This document shows positions 47,443-58,899 of a DNA stretch of 64,000 nt, in pieces (positions within the stretch are counted from its first letter, which is position 1; each line of letters begins with the position of its first letter). The stretch covers positions 1 to 64,000 of the forward strand of contig JAHRWT010000091.1 of NCBI GenBank assembly GCA_019105045.1, written 5' to 3'. The DNA comes from Sterolibacterium sp. GTDB taxonomy: Bacteria > Pseudomonadota > Gammaproteobacteria > Burkholderiales > Rhodocyclaceae. Under the pieces are notes generated by a model that saw nothing but the letters and a program-made list of their open reading frames with translations, made no database searches and was not told where the DNA came from. Position numbers and translations under genes: made by a program.

Positions 47443-49317
47443 GTGAGTCATTCCACTTTCTGCCGGCAACCTGCCTGTCTGCCGAACGCGACGCTGACTT
47501 TGCGGGCATGGTGCGGCCTGCATGGCATACGCAAGACCCTTTTGACGCTGGTGATGGCCTTGCTGACAGGCGCGCTCTGCGGCATATCGACAACCGCGCT
47601 TGCTGTCGGCGCCGACCCCGCCAAGGTGCTGCGCCTGTATTTTCCGGCGGCAGAAGACGGTTTCGATCCGGCCGCCTTTGCCAGCCTGTATTCCAACATC
47701 GTCAGCGAAGCGATTTTCGAGCGGCTGCTGACTTACGATTACCTCGCCCGTCCGGCCAGACTGGCCCCCATGGCAGCGCAGGAATTGCCGACAATCAGCG
47801 CCGATGGCCTGACTTACACTTTTCAGCTGCGGCGCGGCATATATTTCACGCCCGACCCGGCTTTTCGCGGCCAGCCGCGCGAACTGGTAGCCGAAGATTT
47901 CATCTACAGCTTCAAGCGTTTCATGGACCCGGCGCTGCGCTCGCCCTGGCAGTTCATACTCGAAGACAAGATTGTCGGACTGGACGAGCTGGCTGCCGCA
48001 GCCCGGCAAAGCGGGCGCTTCGACTACGACCGGCCCATTGCCGGCCTGAGCGCGCCGGATCGCTACACGCTGCGCATCCAGCTCAAGACGGCCGACCCCA
48101 ATTTCAGCTACATCATGGCGCACACGCCGTTTGGCGCCCTGGCGCGGGAAGTGGTCGAAACCTATGGCAAGGAAATCATTGCGCATCCGGTCGGCACCGG
48201 CGCCTATCAGCTCAAGGAATGGAAGCGCCGCAACCGCATCGTGCTCACCGCCAATCCCGGCTATCGCGGCTTCATCTGGCAATTTCAGCCGTCTGCCGAT
48301 GAATACGCCAAGGATCAGGCACTCATCCAGCACATGCAGGGCAAGTCCATGCCGCAAATCGGCCGCGTCGAAATCAGCATCATCGAAGAGCCGCAATCCG
48401 TCTGGCTGGCCTTCAAGAGCGGCCAGCTCGATGTGGTCAATGTGCCCCAGCAATTCATCGGCGAAGCGCTGCAGAACAACCAGCTCAGTCCGGCCTTCCG
48501 CCAGCAGGGCGTGCAGCTGCAACGCGCCACCGACCCGGAAATCACCTATACCTTCTTCAACATGCAAGACCCGGTGGTGGGTGGTTTCAGCAAGGAAAAA
48601 ATCGCCCTGCGCCGCGCCATTGCCATGGCTTATGACCTCAACGAAGAAATCCGCGTGATCCGCCAGGGCCAGGCCGTGCGCGCGCAAATGCCTATTCCGG
48701 CCGGCGTGGTGGGCCACGATCCCACCTATCGTTCCAGCCTGCCCTTCGATCCGGCGCTGGCCAATGCCCTGCTCGACCGCTATGGCTACAGACGGGGCGC
48801 GGATGGCTGGCGCAGCCTGCCCGATGGCAGCGCGCTCAGCCTGCACCTCCAGGGCGTTGCCAGCGGTGCGGCCCGGCCTTTTGACGAGCTGTGGAAAAAA
48901 TCCCTGGACCGCATCGGCATCCGCGCCGAGTTTCCCAAGAGCAATTTCGCCGACAATCTGAAAGCCGCCAAATCCTGCAAGATACAGATGATGGGCTCGG
49001 CCTGGACAGCCGATTATCCAGATGGCGACAACTTCATGCAGAATTTCTACGGCCCCAACCTCGGCCAGAGCAACAACGGCTGTTATCAATCGCCGGCATT
49101 CGATGCACTCTATCAAGCCGCGCAAAAACTTCCCGATGGCGAGCCGCGCAACGAGCTTTTCCGGCATATGAGCCGCCAACTGGAAGCCGACACGGCCATC
49201 ATTCTCCACCTCACCCGCCAGCGTACCCAGCTGATCCGCCCCTGGCTGCTTGGCTATAAAAAACACCCCATCCTGCACGCGGAATGGATGTATCTGGATA
49301 TTGAGGCCCAGCCTTGA
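47443..49317 (+). CDS. Peptide ABC transporter substrate-binding protein (SBP family 5), copy 1
   Basis: DPAKVLRLYFPAAEDGFDPAAFASLYSNIVSEAIFERLLTYDYL...; GTG start with SD gaggag at 47431; signal peptide after MALLTGALCG. Confidence 0.87.
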   Translation: MSHSTFCRQPACLPNATLTLRAWCGLHGIRKTLLTLVMALLTGALCGISTTALAVGADPAKVLRLYFPAAEDGFDPAAFASLYSNIVSEAIFERLLTYDYLARPARLAPMAAQELPTISADGLTYTFQLRRGIYFTPDPAFRGQPRELVAEDFIYSFKRFMDPALRSPWQFILEDKIVGLDELAAAARQSGRFDYDRPIAGLSAPDRYTLRIQLKTADPNFSYIMAHTPFGALAREVVETYGKEIIAHPVGTGAYQLKEWKRRNRIVLTANPGYRGFIWQFQPSADEYAKDQALIQHMQGKSMPQIGRVEISIIEEPQSVWLAFKSGQLDVVNVPQQFIGEALQNNQLSPAFRQQGVQLQRATDPEITYTFFNMQDPVVGGFSKEKIALRRAIAMAYDLNEEIRVIRQGQAVRAQMPIPAGVVGHDPTYRSSLPFDPALANALLDRYGYRRGADGWRSLPDGSALSLHLQGVASGAARPFDELWKKSLDRIGIRAEFPKSNFADNLKAAKSCKIQMMGSAWTADYPDGDNFMQNFYGPNLGQSNNGCYQSPAFDALYQAAQKLPDGEPRNELFRHMSRQLEADTAIILHLTRQRTQLIRPWLLGYKKHPILHAEWMYLDIEAQP

Positions 49318-49318
49318 G

Positions 49319-51145
49319 ATGAAACCTCTGGTTCGCTCTTTCCGCCTGCTGTTCTGCCTGCTGTTCTGCCTGCTGGCCGGCCTTGGCACCTCGGCCAACG
49401 CCAAGGAAAAGCAGCAGGCACCGGCCCAGGAAACGCCGAAGACCTTGCGCTGGATGTTTTCGGCGGCGGCAACGGGCTTCGATCCGGCCGGGGTGCATGA
49501 TTACTACTCGGGCACGATACTCGAAGCGGTCTTTGAAACCCTGCTCACCTATGACTATCTGGCCAATCCGCCACGACTGGTGCCGCAAATCGCGGCGGCC
49601 ATGCCCCAGGTCAGCGCGGACGGTCTGACTTACACCATCGCCATCAAGCCAGGCATCCATTTCGCGCCCGATCCGGTATTTGCCGGAGCCAAGCGCGAAT
49701 TGACGGCGGCCGATGTGGTCTATTCCTGGCAGCGTTTGCTCGACCCCAAAGTACGCTCGCCTTACAGTTTTCTGGTGGAAAACCGTTTTGTCGGACTGGA
49801 TGCGCTGGCACTTGAGGCCCAGCGCACAGGGCATTTCGATTACGACCGCACGGTGCCCGGCCTGCGTGCGCTGGATCGCTATACCCTGCAGCTGCAGCTG
49901 TTGCAGCCCGATCCCAATCTGCTGCATGTGCTGGCGTTTTCGCGGATGAGCGTGCTGGCACGTGAAGTGGTCGAACGCTACGGGGATCTCAGTCAGCGGG
50001 TGATGGATCATCCGGTCGGCAGCGGGCCATTTCGTCTCAAGCAATGGCAGCGCGGCGCCAAAATCGTGCTGGAGCGCAATCCCAACTACCACGGCCTGAC
50101 CTGGGATTTTGCCGCCAGCGCGGCAGCCGATGATGCCGCAGCCCAGCGCATCGTGCGCCAGATGCAGGGCAAGGCGCTACCCGCCATCGAGCGCATCGTC
50201 ATCAGCATCATGGAAGAAGACCAGGCCCGCTGGCTGGCTTTTCAGAATGATGAACTGGACGTGATGAACATGGACGGCCCACTGGCGCCGCGCGCGCTCG
50301 ACGGCAGCCAGCTCAAGCCGGCCCTGGCTGCCCGTGGCATCCAGCTTTCACGGGTGCCGGACATGGAAGTCATGTATCACTACTGGCAATGGAATGACCC
50401 GGTGGTGGGTGGTATGGGCAAACCGCAGATCGCCTTGCGACGGGCGCTGGCCATGGCTTATGACGTGGCCGAAGAAATCCGCGTGGTGCGCAACGGCCAG
50501 GCCATTGCCCTGGATTACCCGATTCCGCCCGGCGTGGCCGGCCATGCTGCGGACTGGCACAGCAGCGTGACACACGATGTCGCCACCGCCAATGCCCTGC
50601 TCGACCGCTACGGCTATGCCAAGGGCGCGGATGGCTGGCGTCGTCAGCCCAATGGTCAGCCGCTGTCCATCCGCTATGCCAGCCGGCCGGATTCCATGGG
50701 TCGGCAGCAGGAAGAAATGTGGCAAAAAGCCTTTCATGCGCTGTCCATCCGCATGGAATCGCAGAAAATGCCTTTTCCCGAACTGATCAAACTGGAAAAA
50801 CAATGCCGGCTGCAGATGCGCAGTGCGGGCTGGATCGGCGATTATCCGGATGGTGATAACTTCATGCAGCTGCTCTACGGCCCGCGCAGCGGCCAGAGCA
50901 ATGCGGGCTGCATCAAGATACCGGAATATGATCGCCTGTATGCCGCCAGCCAGCGCCTGCCCGACGGCCCCGAGCGCAATCAGCTCTATCACCAGATGGC
51001 GCGCCTGATCGAATACTATGCCCCCTGGCGACTGGGCCTGGCGCGGGTGCGCAACATGCTCTTGCAGCCGCGCGTCATCGGCTATCGCAAACATCCCATA
51101 CTGCACGCCGAATGGCTGTACATGGATCTGGACGAGACGAAATGA
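49319..51145 (+). CDS. Peptide ABC transporter substrate-binding protein (SBP family 5), copy 2
   Basis: TLRWMFSAAATGFDPAGVHDYYSGTILEAVFETLLTYDYL...; colinear with copy 1; ATG overlapping the upstream stop. Confidence 0.9.
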   Translation: MKPLVRSFRLLFCLLFCLLAGLGTSANAKEKQQAPAQETPKTLRWMFSAAATGFDPAGVHDYYSGTILEAVFETLLTYDYLANPPRLVPQIAAAMPQVSADGLTYTIAIKPGIHFAPDPVFAGAKRELTAADVVYSWQRLLDPKVRSPYSFLVENRFVGLDALALEAQRTGHFDYDRTVPGLRALDRYTLQLQLLQPDPNLLHVLAFSRMSVLAREVVERYGDLSQRVMDHPVGSGPFRLKQWQRGAKIVLERNPNYHGLTWDFAASAAADDAAAQRIVRQMQGKALPAIERIVISIMEEDQARWLAFQNDELDVMNMDGPLAPRALDGSQLKPALAARGIQLSRVPDMEVMYHYWQWNDPVVGGMGKPQIALRRALAMAYDVAEEIRVVRNGQAIALDYPIPPGVAGHAADWHSSVTHDVATANALLDRYGYAKGADGWRRQPNGQPLSIRYASRPDSMGRQQEEMWQKAFHALSIRMESQKMPFPELIKLEKQCRLQMRSAGWIGDYPDGDNFMQLLYGPRSGQSNAGCIKIPEYDRLYAASQRLPDGPERNQLYHQMARLIEYYAPWRLGLARVRNMLLQPRVIGYRKHPILHAEWLYMDLDETK

Positions 51146-53298
51146 AACAAGCAAGGCCACGGATATTCACACTGGCATCGGACACAGCGCTCCGGCACGC
51201 GCTGGCTCGCCTGGGCGCAGCCGCCCTGTTCTGCCTCCTGCCGCTCACGGCCGGGGCGACTGAAGTCACGGCAACCACGGCAGCTGAAGCCAAGCTCGCA
51301 GCCGCAGCCAAAATCGGCATCGCCCCCCGTCCCAACCTGCCCATCTGGGATGCCGCCACGCTGCCCCACGTCTGCCAGCAAGGTTTGCAGCAGTTGCAAC
51401 AGCAAGTCGCCGCGCTGGAAAAATTGCCGCTGGAAAATGCTGCTGCAACCACGGCTACAGCCACCGCCTCAGCCGCCTTCCTCGCCGCCTGGAACACGCT
51501 GCAGATATCCCAGGAAGACATCGAAAGCCCGGTCTATCTGCTCAACAATGTGGCGCCTGACTCCGCAGTGCGTGCGGCAGCGGATGACTGCCTGTTGGAA
51601 TACAACAAATTCGGCAGCGCCTTGCTGCAGAACAGCGCCATCTACCAGCGCCTGCGTGCCGTGCAGCCGGCGGATGCCGTGGATGCCCGGCTGCAAAAAG
51701 AGCTGCGGGAAGCCTTTGAGGATACCGGCGTGGCCCTGCCGGCAGAGAAAAAACAACGCATGACGCAAATCCTCGAACGACTGGAAGTGCTGCGCCAGGA
51801 ATTCGACCGCAATATCCGCGACAACCCGACGCGTCTGCGTTTCAGCGCTGCCGAAGTGCGCGGTTTGCCGGCAGGCTATCTGCAGCGCGCCCAGCGCGAT
51901 GAGGCCGGCAACTATCTGCTCGGTTTCGACTATCCCGACTACGTGCCCTTCATGGAAAACGCCGAAGATGCCGCCGCCCGTCAGCGTTATCAGTTTGCTT
52001 TCGTCAATCGCGGTGGTGAGCGCAATCTCGCAGTGCTGAATGAAATCATCGCGCTGCGCCAGGAAATGGCAGCACTGTTCGGCCTGCCCAGCTACGCCGA
52101 TTTCGTGTTGCGCCGACGCATGGCCGGCACAGCGGCTGCCGTGCATCGGTTTCTGGACGATGTCGCCAGCCAGGTGCGCGCCGTCGAACTGCGCGACCTG
52201 GAGGAATTGCGTCAGACCAAGGCCGAGCATCTGGGCCTGCCGCTGGCGCAAACCACGCTGCAGCGCTGGGATGTGAGCTATTACCAGGAACGCCTCAAGC
52301 GACAGCGCTACGCCATCGATCAGGAAGCCTTGCGCCAATACTTTCCCACAGCAGCCGCCCTGGCCTGGGCGCTGGATACGGCCAGCCAGCTTTACGGCAT
52401 CCGCTTCCAGGAAGCCACTGAGGAAGTCAGCCGCTGGCATCCCGAAGTGCGTTATTTCGACGTCAGCGATACTCAAAGCGGTGAGTTTCTCGGTGGAATC
52501 TATCTCGATCTTTACCCACGCGAAGGCAAATACAGCCATGCCGCCGCCTTTGCCGTGCGCGGCGCCAGCCGGCTGCAGAGCCAGCCTGCGCATCAACCAC
52601 GCACGCCGATTTCCGTGCTGGTCAGCAATTTCGATCGCCAGGGCCTGAACTTCAACGAGCTGGAAACCCTGATGCACGAGCTGGGCCACATCCTGCACGG
52701 AGTGCTCTCGCGCACCCGCTATCTCGACCACGCTGGCACCCGGGTCGAGCGTGATTTCGTCGAAGCGCCTTCGCAGATGTTTGAAGCCTGGGCGCAGCGG
52801 CTGGAAACCGTCAGCCGTCTGGCCGACTTCTGCCAACCGGCCTGCCCGCGCGTCGATGCCGAGATGATGCAACGCCTTGATGCCGCGCGCCGGTTTGGCC
52901 GGGGCATCCACTATGCCCGCCAACATCTCTACGCCAGCTACGACATGACGGTGTATGGCCCCCAGGCCGGCAATGCACTCGCCATCTGGCAAGAAATGGA
53001 AAGCGCCACGCCGCTGGGTCATACTCCCGGCACAGCATTCCCGGGGCAATTCAGCCACATCATTCGCGGCTATGGCGCCGGTTATTACGGCTACATGTGG
53101 TCGGAAGTGCTGGCGCTGGACATGCTCTCGCAGTTCGGTGAGCAGCTGCTGAATCCGGCCGTCGGCCAGCGCTTTCGCCATGAGATTCTGGAACGCGGTG
53201 GCGAGCGCAGCGGCGCCGAGATGGTGCGCGCCTTCCTGCAACGTGGTCCTTCCACGCGCGCCTTCTTCGCGGAAATCAGCGGCCAGCAGGCACCTTGA
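51142..53298 (+). CDS. M3-family zinc metallopeptidase with apparent signal peptide
   Basis: LETLMHELGHILHGVLS (HExxH); thimet-oligopeptidase-like body; N-terminal LARLGAAALFCLLPLTAGATE resembles a Sec signal. Confidence 0.9.
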   Translation: MKQARPRIFTLASDTALRHALARLGAAALFCLLPLTAGATEVTATTAAEAKLAAAAKIGIAPRPNLPIWDAATLPHVCQQGLQQLQQQVAALEKLPLENAAATTATATASAAFLAAWNTLQISQEDIESPVYLLNNVAPDSAVRAAADDCLLEYNKFGSALLQNSAIYQRLRAVQPADAVDARLQKELREAFEDTGVALPAEKKQRMTQILERLEVLRQEFDRNIRDNPTRLRFSAAEVRGLPAGYLQRAQRDEAGNYLLGFDYPDYVPFMENAEDAAARQRYQFAFVNRGGERNLAVLNEIIALRQEMAALFGLPSYADFVLRRRMAGTAAAVHRFLDDVASQVRAVELRDLEELRQTKAEHLGLPLAQTTLQRWDVSYYQERLKRQRYAIDQEALRQYFPTAAALAWALDTASQLYGIRFQEATEEVSRWHPEVRYFDVSDTQSGEFLGGIYLDLYPREGKYSHAAAFAVRGASRLQSQPAHQPRTPISVLVSNFDRQGLNFNELETLMHELGHILHGVLSRTRYLDHAGTRVERDFVEAPSQMFEAWAQRLETVSRLADFCQPACPRVDAEMMQRLDAARRFGRGIHYARQHLYASYDMTVYGPQAGNALAIWQEMESATPLGHTPGTAFPGQFSHIIRGYGAGYYGYMWSEVLALDMLSQFGEQLLNPAVGQRFRHEILERGGERSGAEMVRAFLQRGPSTRAFFAEISGQQAP

Positions 53299-53319
53299 AA
53301 CCTTGAAGCAGACGTTGAC

Positions 53320-54258
53320 ATGACCGCCTTCATCCTCCGCCGCCTGTGGCAAATGCTGCCGACCCTGCTGGGCGTGGTGCTGCTGGTATTCTTTCTCTTC
53401 AACTGGGTCGGTGGCGACCCGGCCTATGTGCTGGCCGGCAAGATCACCAGCCCGGAACAGATTGCCAATATCCGCAAACAGCTGGGTATTGATGAACCCA
53501 TCTGGGTGCAGTTAGGGATCTTCATCCAACAAATTCTCACGGCTGATTTCGGTGTCAGCTGGAGCACGGGTGAATCTGTCGGCAGCATCCTCAGCAGCCG
53601 CATGGGGCCATCACTGACGGTGCTGATTCCGCTGCAGATACTTGAGGTGCTGATTTCGGTGGCGCTGGCCCTGGCGGTGGCCTATGTACGCGGCACACTG
53701 ACGGATCGACTGGTGATGATCAGCTGCACGGTCGGCATGTCGATCAGCATCCTGGTCTATATCATCGTCTTTCAATATTTCTTTGCCTATCAACTGGGCT
53801 GGTTTCCGGTGCAAGGCTGGGGCGAGCACTGGTTGCAGAACCTGGCCACTTACGCCGCCCTGCCCATCCTGATTGCCCTGACCGTCAGCATCGCGCCCAA
53901 CCTGCGCCTGTATCGCACCTTCATGCTCGATGAAATCTCCCAGGACTATGTGCGCACCGCGCGCGCCAAGGGCCTGAGCGAACACCGCATACTCTGGCTG
54001 CACGTGCTGCGCAATGCGGCCATCCCCATCATCACCCACGTCATGGCCAACCTGCCGGCCATGCTGATCGGCGCCTTTCTGATCGAGCGTTTTTTCTCGA
54101 TTCCCGGCATCGGCCGCGAAGTCATCATGGCCGTTGAACGTGCTGATTTCCCGGTCATCAAGGCCATCACGGTGTATGTCGCCTGCGCCACCATGGCCTT
54201 CAACCTGCTGGCCGACATCATGTACCGGCTGGTTGACCCACGGGTGCAACTGCAATGA
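53320..54258 (+). CDS. Peptide ABC transporter permease (DppB/OppB/YejB type)
   Basis: MTAFILRRLWQMLPTLLGVVLLVFFLFNWVGGDPA...YVRTARAKGLSEHRILWLHVLRNAAIPIITH. Confidence 0.95.
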   Translation: MTAFILRRLWQMLPTLLGVVLLVFFLFNWVGGDPAYVLAGKITSPEQIANIRKQLGIDEPIWVQLGIFIQQILTADFGVSWSTGESVGSILSSRMGPSLTVLIPLQILEVLISVALALAVAYVRGTLTDRLVMISCTVGMSISILVYIIVFQYFFAYQLGWFPVQGWGEHWLQNLATYAALPILIALTVSIAPNLRLYRTFMLDEISQDYVRTARAKGLSEHRILWLHVLRNAAIPIITHVMANLPAMLIGAFLIERFFSIPGIGREVIMAVERADFPVIKAITVYVACATMAFNLLADIMYRLVDPRVQLQ

Positions 54259-55439
54259 CGCACGCCAGCCTTCATGCATCCGCCGGCCTTTGGATGCTGG
54301 CCTGGCGCCGTCTGCGCGCCGACCGGCTGGCCATGATCTGCCTGGGCATCGTCCTCGCTTTCCTGCTGCTGATGCTGGCTTCGGCCAGCGGATTGATTGC
54401 CGCTGACTGGTCGCGCGAAGTCGGCGTGAATTACGCGCCCCCCGGCTTCCTGCACGCGGAAACCACGGCGGTGACTATGGATGACACCAGCCAGACCACC
54501 CCGGCGGATGACAACGCCCCGATCGACAACCCGCGCGATCCATTGGCAGCCGATATCGCCGAACTGCGGCAACAATTGCAGCAACAGCAGCAATCACGCC
54601 ACGCACAACCCGCCACCATGACGCAGACCATTGACAGCTACGGCATCATGGATCCCTTGGCGGAGGATTTGCAAGCCATTCGCGCAGCCATGCAAGATTC
54701 GCCAGCGACGACAGACCCAATCACCAAAGGCAGCTCGCTGCCAGCCGAGGAACGCCGCCTCACCCTGCCTCTGGGTGCCGACAAATGGGGGCGGGATGTG
54801 CTGCAAAAAACCATCAAAGGTTCGGAAACCTCGATTCTCGTCGGCCTGATGGCGGCCCTGCTGGCCACCACGCTGGGTACGCTGCTGGGCGCCGTGGCCG
54901 GTTATTTCGGACGCTGGGTGGATGACCTGCTGAACTGGTTCTACAACATCTTCACCTCGATTCCCTATCTGCTGCTGATACTCGCCGTGGCCGCCGTGGT
55001 GCCGCGTGGCGTGGGCCTGATGAGCATCGTGCTGATCCTCGGCCTGACCGGCTGGACCGGCGTTTTCCGCCTGGTGCGGGCCGAATACATGAAGCACAAG
55101 ATCCGCGAATATGTGCAGGCCGCCGACGCCATGGGCGCATCCAATCTGCGCCGCATGTTCGTGCATATCTTTCCCAACATCAGCCATGTCGCGCTGGTGC
55201 AGCTATCAATCCTGGTGGTCGGCTTCATCAAGTCGGAAGTGATTCTTTCCTTCCTCGGCTTTGGTGTGCCGGTGGATGCCGTCTCCTGGGGCAGTATGCT
55301 CAACGAAGCGCAGAACGAACTGATCCTCGGCAAATGGTGGCAGCTGGCGGCGGCCACCAGCGCCATGGCCGTGCTGGTCACGGCGTTTTCCCTGCTGACC
55401 GATGCACTGCGCGATGCGCTTGATCCCAAGCTGAAATGA
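54255..55439 (+). CDS. Peptide ABC transporter permease (DppC/OppC/YejE type) with enlarged extracytoplasmic insert
   Basis: LPLGADKWGRDVLQKTIKGSETSILVGLMAALLATTLGTLLGAVAGYFG...YVQAADAMGASNLRRMFVHIFPN. Confidence 0.93.
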   Translation: MTHASLHASAGLWMLAWRRLRADRLAMICLGIVLAFLLLMLASASGLIAADWSREVGVNYAPPGFLHAETTAVTMDDTSQTTPADDNAPIDNPRDPLAADIAELRQQLQQQQQSRHAQPATMTQTIDSYGIMDPLAEDLQAIRAAMQDSPATTDPITKGSSLPAEERRLTLPLGADKWGRDVLQKTIKGSETSILVGLMAALLATTLGTLLGAVAGYFGRWVDDLLNWFYNIFTSIPYLLLILAVAAVVPRGVGLMSIVLILGLTGWTGVFRLVRAEYMKHKIREYVQAADAMGASNLRRMFVHIFPNISHVALVQLSILVVGFIKSEVILSFLGFGVPVDAVSWGSMLNEAQNELILGKWWQLAAATSAMAVLVTAFSLLTDALRDALDPKLK

Positions 55440-55447
55440 CATGAAAC

Positions 55448-57304
<1,857 letters not shown>

Positions 57305-57350
57305 CAACACAGTGGGCGATGACAGCCGCTGGCGGCAGGTTGTTCTGCCG

Positions 57351-57390
57351 CATTGCCGCATTGCCACATTGCCACATTGCCACATTGCCA
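57351..57390. repeat. Tandem octamer (cattgcca) x5
   Basis: cattgccg followed by four cattgcca units, between convergent genes. Confidence 0.9.
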
Positions 57391-57454
57391 CGCTCCCGCG
57401 CGCGGATGCGCAGTTCATCGATGCATTCGATCCGATCCAGGCAATCCGCACGAC

Positions 57455-58279
57455 TCATGCAGTTCGCAATCCAGCATCGCAATCCAGCAACGTCTTTTTC
57501 AAACAGGCCAGCACTTGCTGGCGGGCTTTCTGGATGAAGAAGTGGCCGCCATCGAACCAATGTTCCTGGTAGCGGCCGTGGGTTGTTCGTTGCCACTCAC
57601 GCAGTCGTTCGACCGTGACATGCGGATCACTGCGGCCGGCCAGTACGCTCAATGGCATCGGCAAGGTGGGCCGCCGGACGTCATATCGACGTTGATAATC
57701 GGCCCCCAGAGCAAAATCGGCGCGGATGGTAGGCAGCAGCAGGGCCATCAACTCACGGTTGCCCAGTATTTCCTCAGGCGTGCCCTCATAGCTGCGCAGG
57801 CGCTGGATCAGTTCGTCATCCGGCAACTGGTGCAGGCAGGGCATCGGCGTTGGCAAAGGCGGCGGATTGCAGCCAGACAGCAGCAGTTGCCCGGGCAGGG
57901 GCAAACCGTGGGCGTGATGGTGACAGGCCAGCTCGAAAGCCATCAACGCCCCCAGGCTGTGACCATAGAAAGCAAACGGCAGCGGGGATTGCGCCTGGCA
58001 TTGCTGCACGACAGCGGTCAACGCAGCAATCAAATCATTGAACGCGGTGTACACCGGTTCGGCATAACGCGCGCCACGTCCTGGCAGCTGCACGGCGCAC
58101 AGTTCAATGGCGGGCGCCAGTTCGCGCTGCCAGGGCACGAAAGCCACGGCATTGCCGCCGGAATAGGGAAAGCAATACAGACGCAGGCGCGGCGGCGGAT
58201 GTGTGCCGCTCACCGCCGACGAGCGAATCAGCCATGCCTCAGCGCTCACCCCGGTTGCCGCACCAGCCCTCACGTCCAT
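57455..58279 (-). CDS. Type II thioesterase (GrsT/alpha-beta hydrolase)
   Basis: RLYCFPYSGGNAVAFVPWQREL...AVQLPGRGARYAEP...FAFYGHSLGALMAFELA...GGHFFI. Confidence 0.88.
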   Translation of the reverse strand: MDVRAGAATGVSAEAWLIRSSAVSGTHPPPRLRLYCFPYSGGNAVAFVPWQRELAPAIELCAVQLPGRGARYAEPVYTAFNDLIAALTAVVQQCQAQSPLPFAFYGHSLGALMAFELACHHHAHGLPLPGQLLLSGCNPPPLPTPMPCLHQLPDDELIQRLRSYEGTPEEILGNRELMALLLPTIRADFALGADYQRRYDVRRPTLPMPLSVLAGRSDPHVTVERLREWQRTTHGRYQEHWFDGGHFFIQKARQQVLACLKKTLLDCDAGLRTA

Positions 58280-58339
58280 TCAGTTCCGCAGACCTTCACG
58301 CGCTTCCGCGCGCTTCTGCACACCGCCACGCAGTGCCGC

Positions 58340-58831
58340 TCATTTACGATATGCCGGGTTCGATGGCCTGCCGGTTTCGTAATATTGCTTGAGGCCCACA
58401 CCGACTTTCTTCATGTTGCTGCGAATGATGACATTGAGCAACAGCTTGTCGAGCAAGGCCCCCAGCGCACCCCATTTGATGGTGTAGGTCATGGTTGGCC
58501 GGAACAGGGTCTTGCCTTCACCGGCATCTTCCAGGATGTAATGAAAGCGGGCGGCGGCAAAGATCGGCGGTGGCGGTTTGCTACCGTCATGCAGCTTGAT
58601 GACAAAGCCCTGGCCCTCGTTCCACTCAACCACGGTTTCATCCATTTCCATGCCCGACGTGGTATAGACGCGGCGACTGGCCCCCACGCCCTCGCGTTGT
58701 TCGGTGGTCATCAGACAATCGCGCAGGCCGGGCACGTATTTGTGCGGGATGGTCAGATCACGCAAGCGTTGCCAGACCTCAGCACGTGGCAGATTGACGA
58801 TGACTTCGGCCGCTGCCGTACTTTTTTCCAT
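58340..58831 (-). CDS. SRPBCC-family (START-like/polyketide cyclase) protein
   Basis: AAAEVIVNLPRAEVWQRLRDLTIPHKYVPGLRDCLMTTEQREGVGASRRVYT... Confidence 0.75.
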   Translation of the reverse strand: MEKSTAAAEVIVNLPRAEVWQRLRDLTIPHKYVPGLRDCLMTTEQREGVGASRRVYTTSGMEMDETVVEWNEGQGFVIKLHDGSKPPPPIFAAARFHYILEDAGEGKTLFRPTMTYTIKWGALGALLDKLLLNVIIRSNMKKVGVGLKQYYETGRPSNPAYRK

Positions 58832-58853
58832 GTTTCGTTTCCTTTCCGTTTCA

Positions 58854-58885
58854 ATTCATTCGATTCATTCGATTCATTCGATTCG
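58854..58885. repeat. Tandem nonamer (attcattcg) about 3.5 copies
   Basis: attcattcg attcattcg attcattcg attcg immediately upstream of the SRPBCC gene. Confidence 0.9.
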
Positions 58886-58899
58886 GCAGGGCTTATCGA

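Noticed and set aside
49344-49376. 12-bp repeat (ctgctgttctgc x2) in the SBP2 signal peptide
   Set aside because: Only two copies in a hydrophobic Leu-rich signal peptide (LLFCLLFCLL); expected from composition.
47383-49404. 673-aa minus-strand ORF opposite SBP1 (and similarly 51469-53352, 36102-37574, 24793-26088)
   Set aside because: Long antisense shadow ORFs are common in high-GC genomes; each opposes a confident gene.
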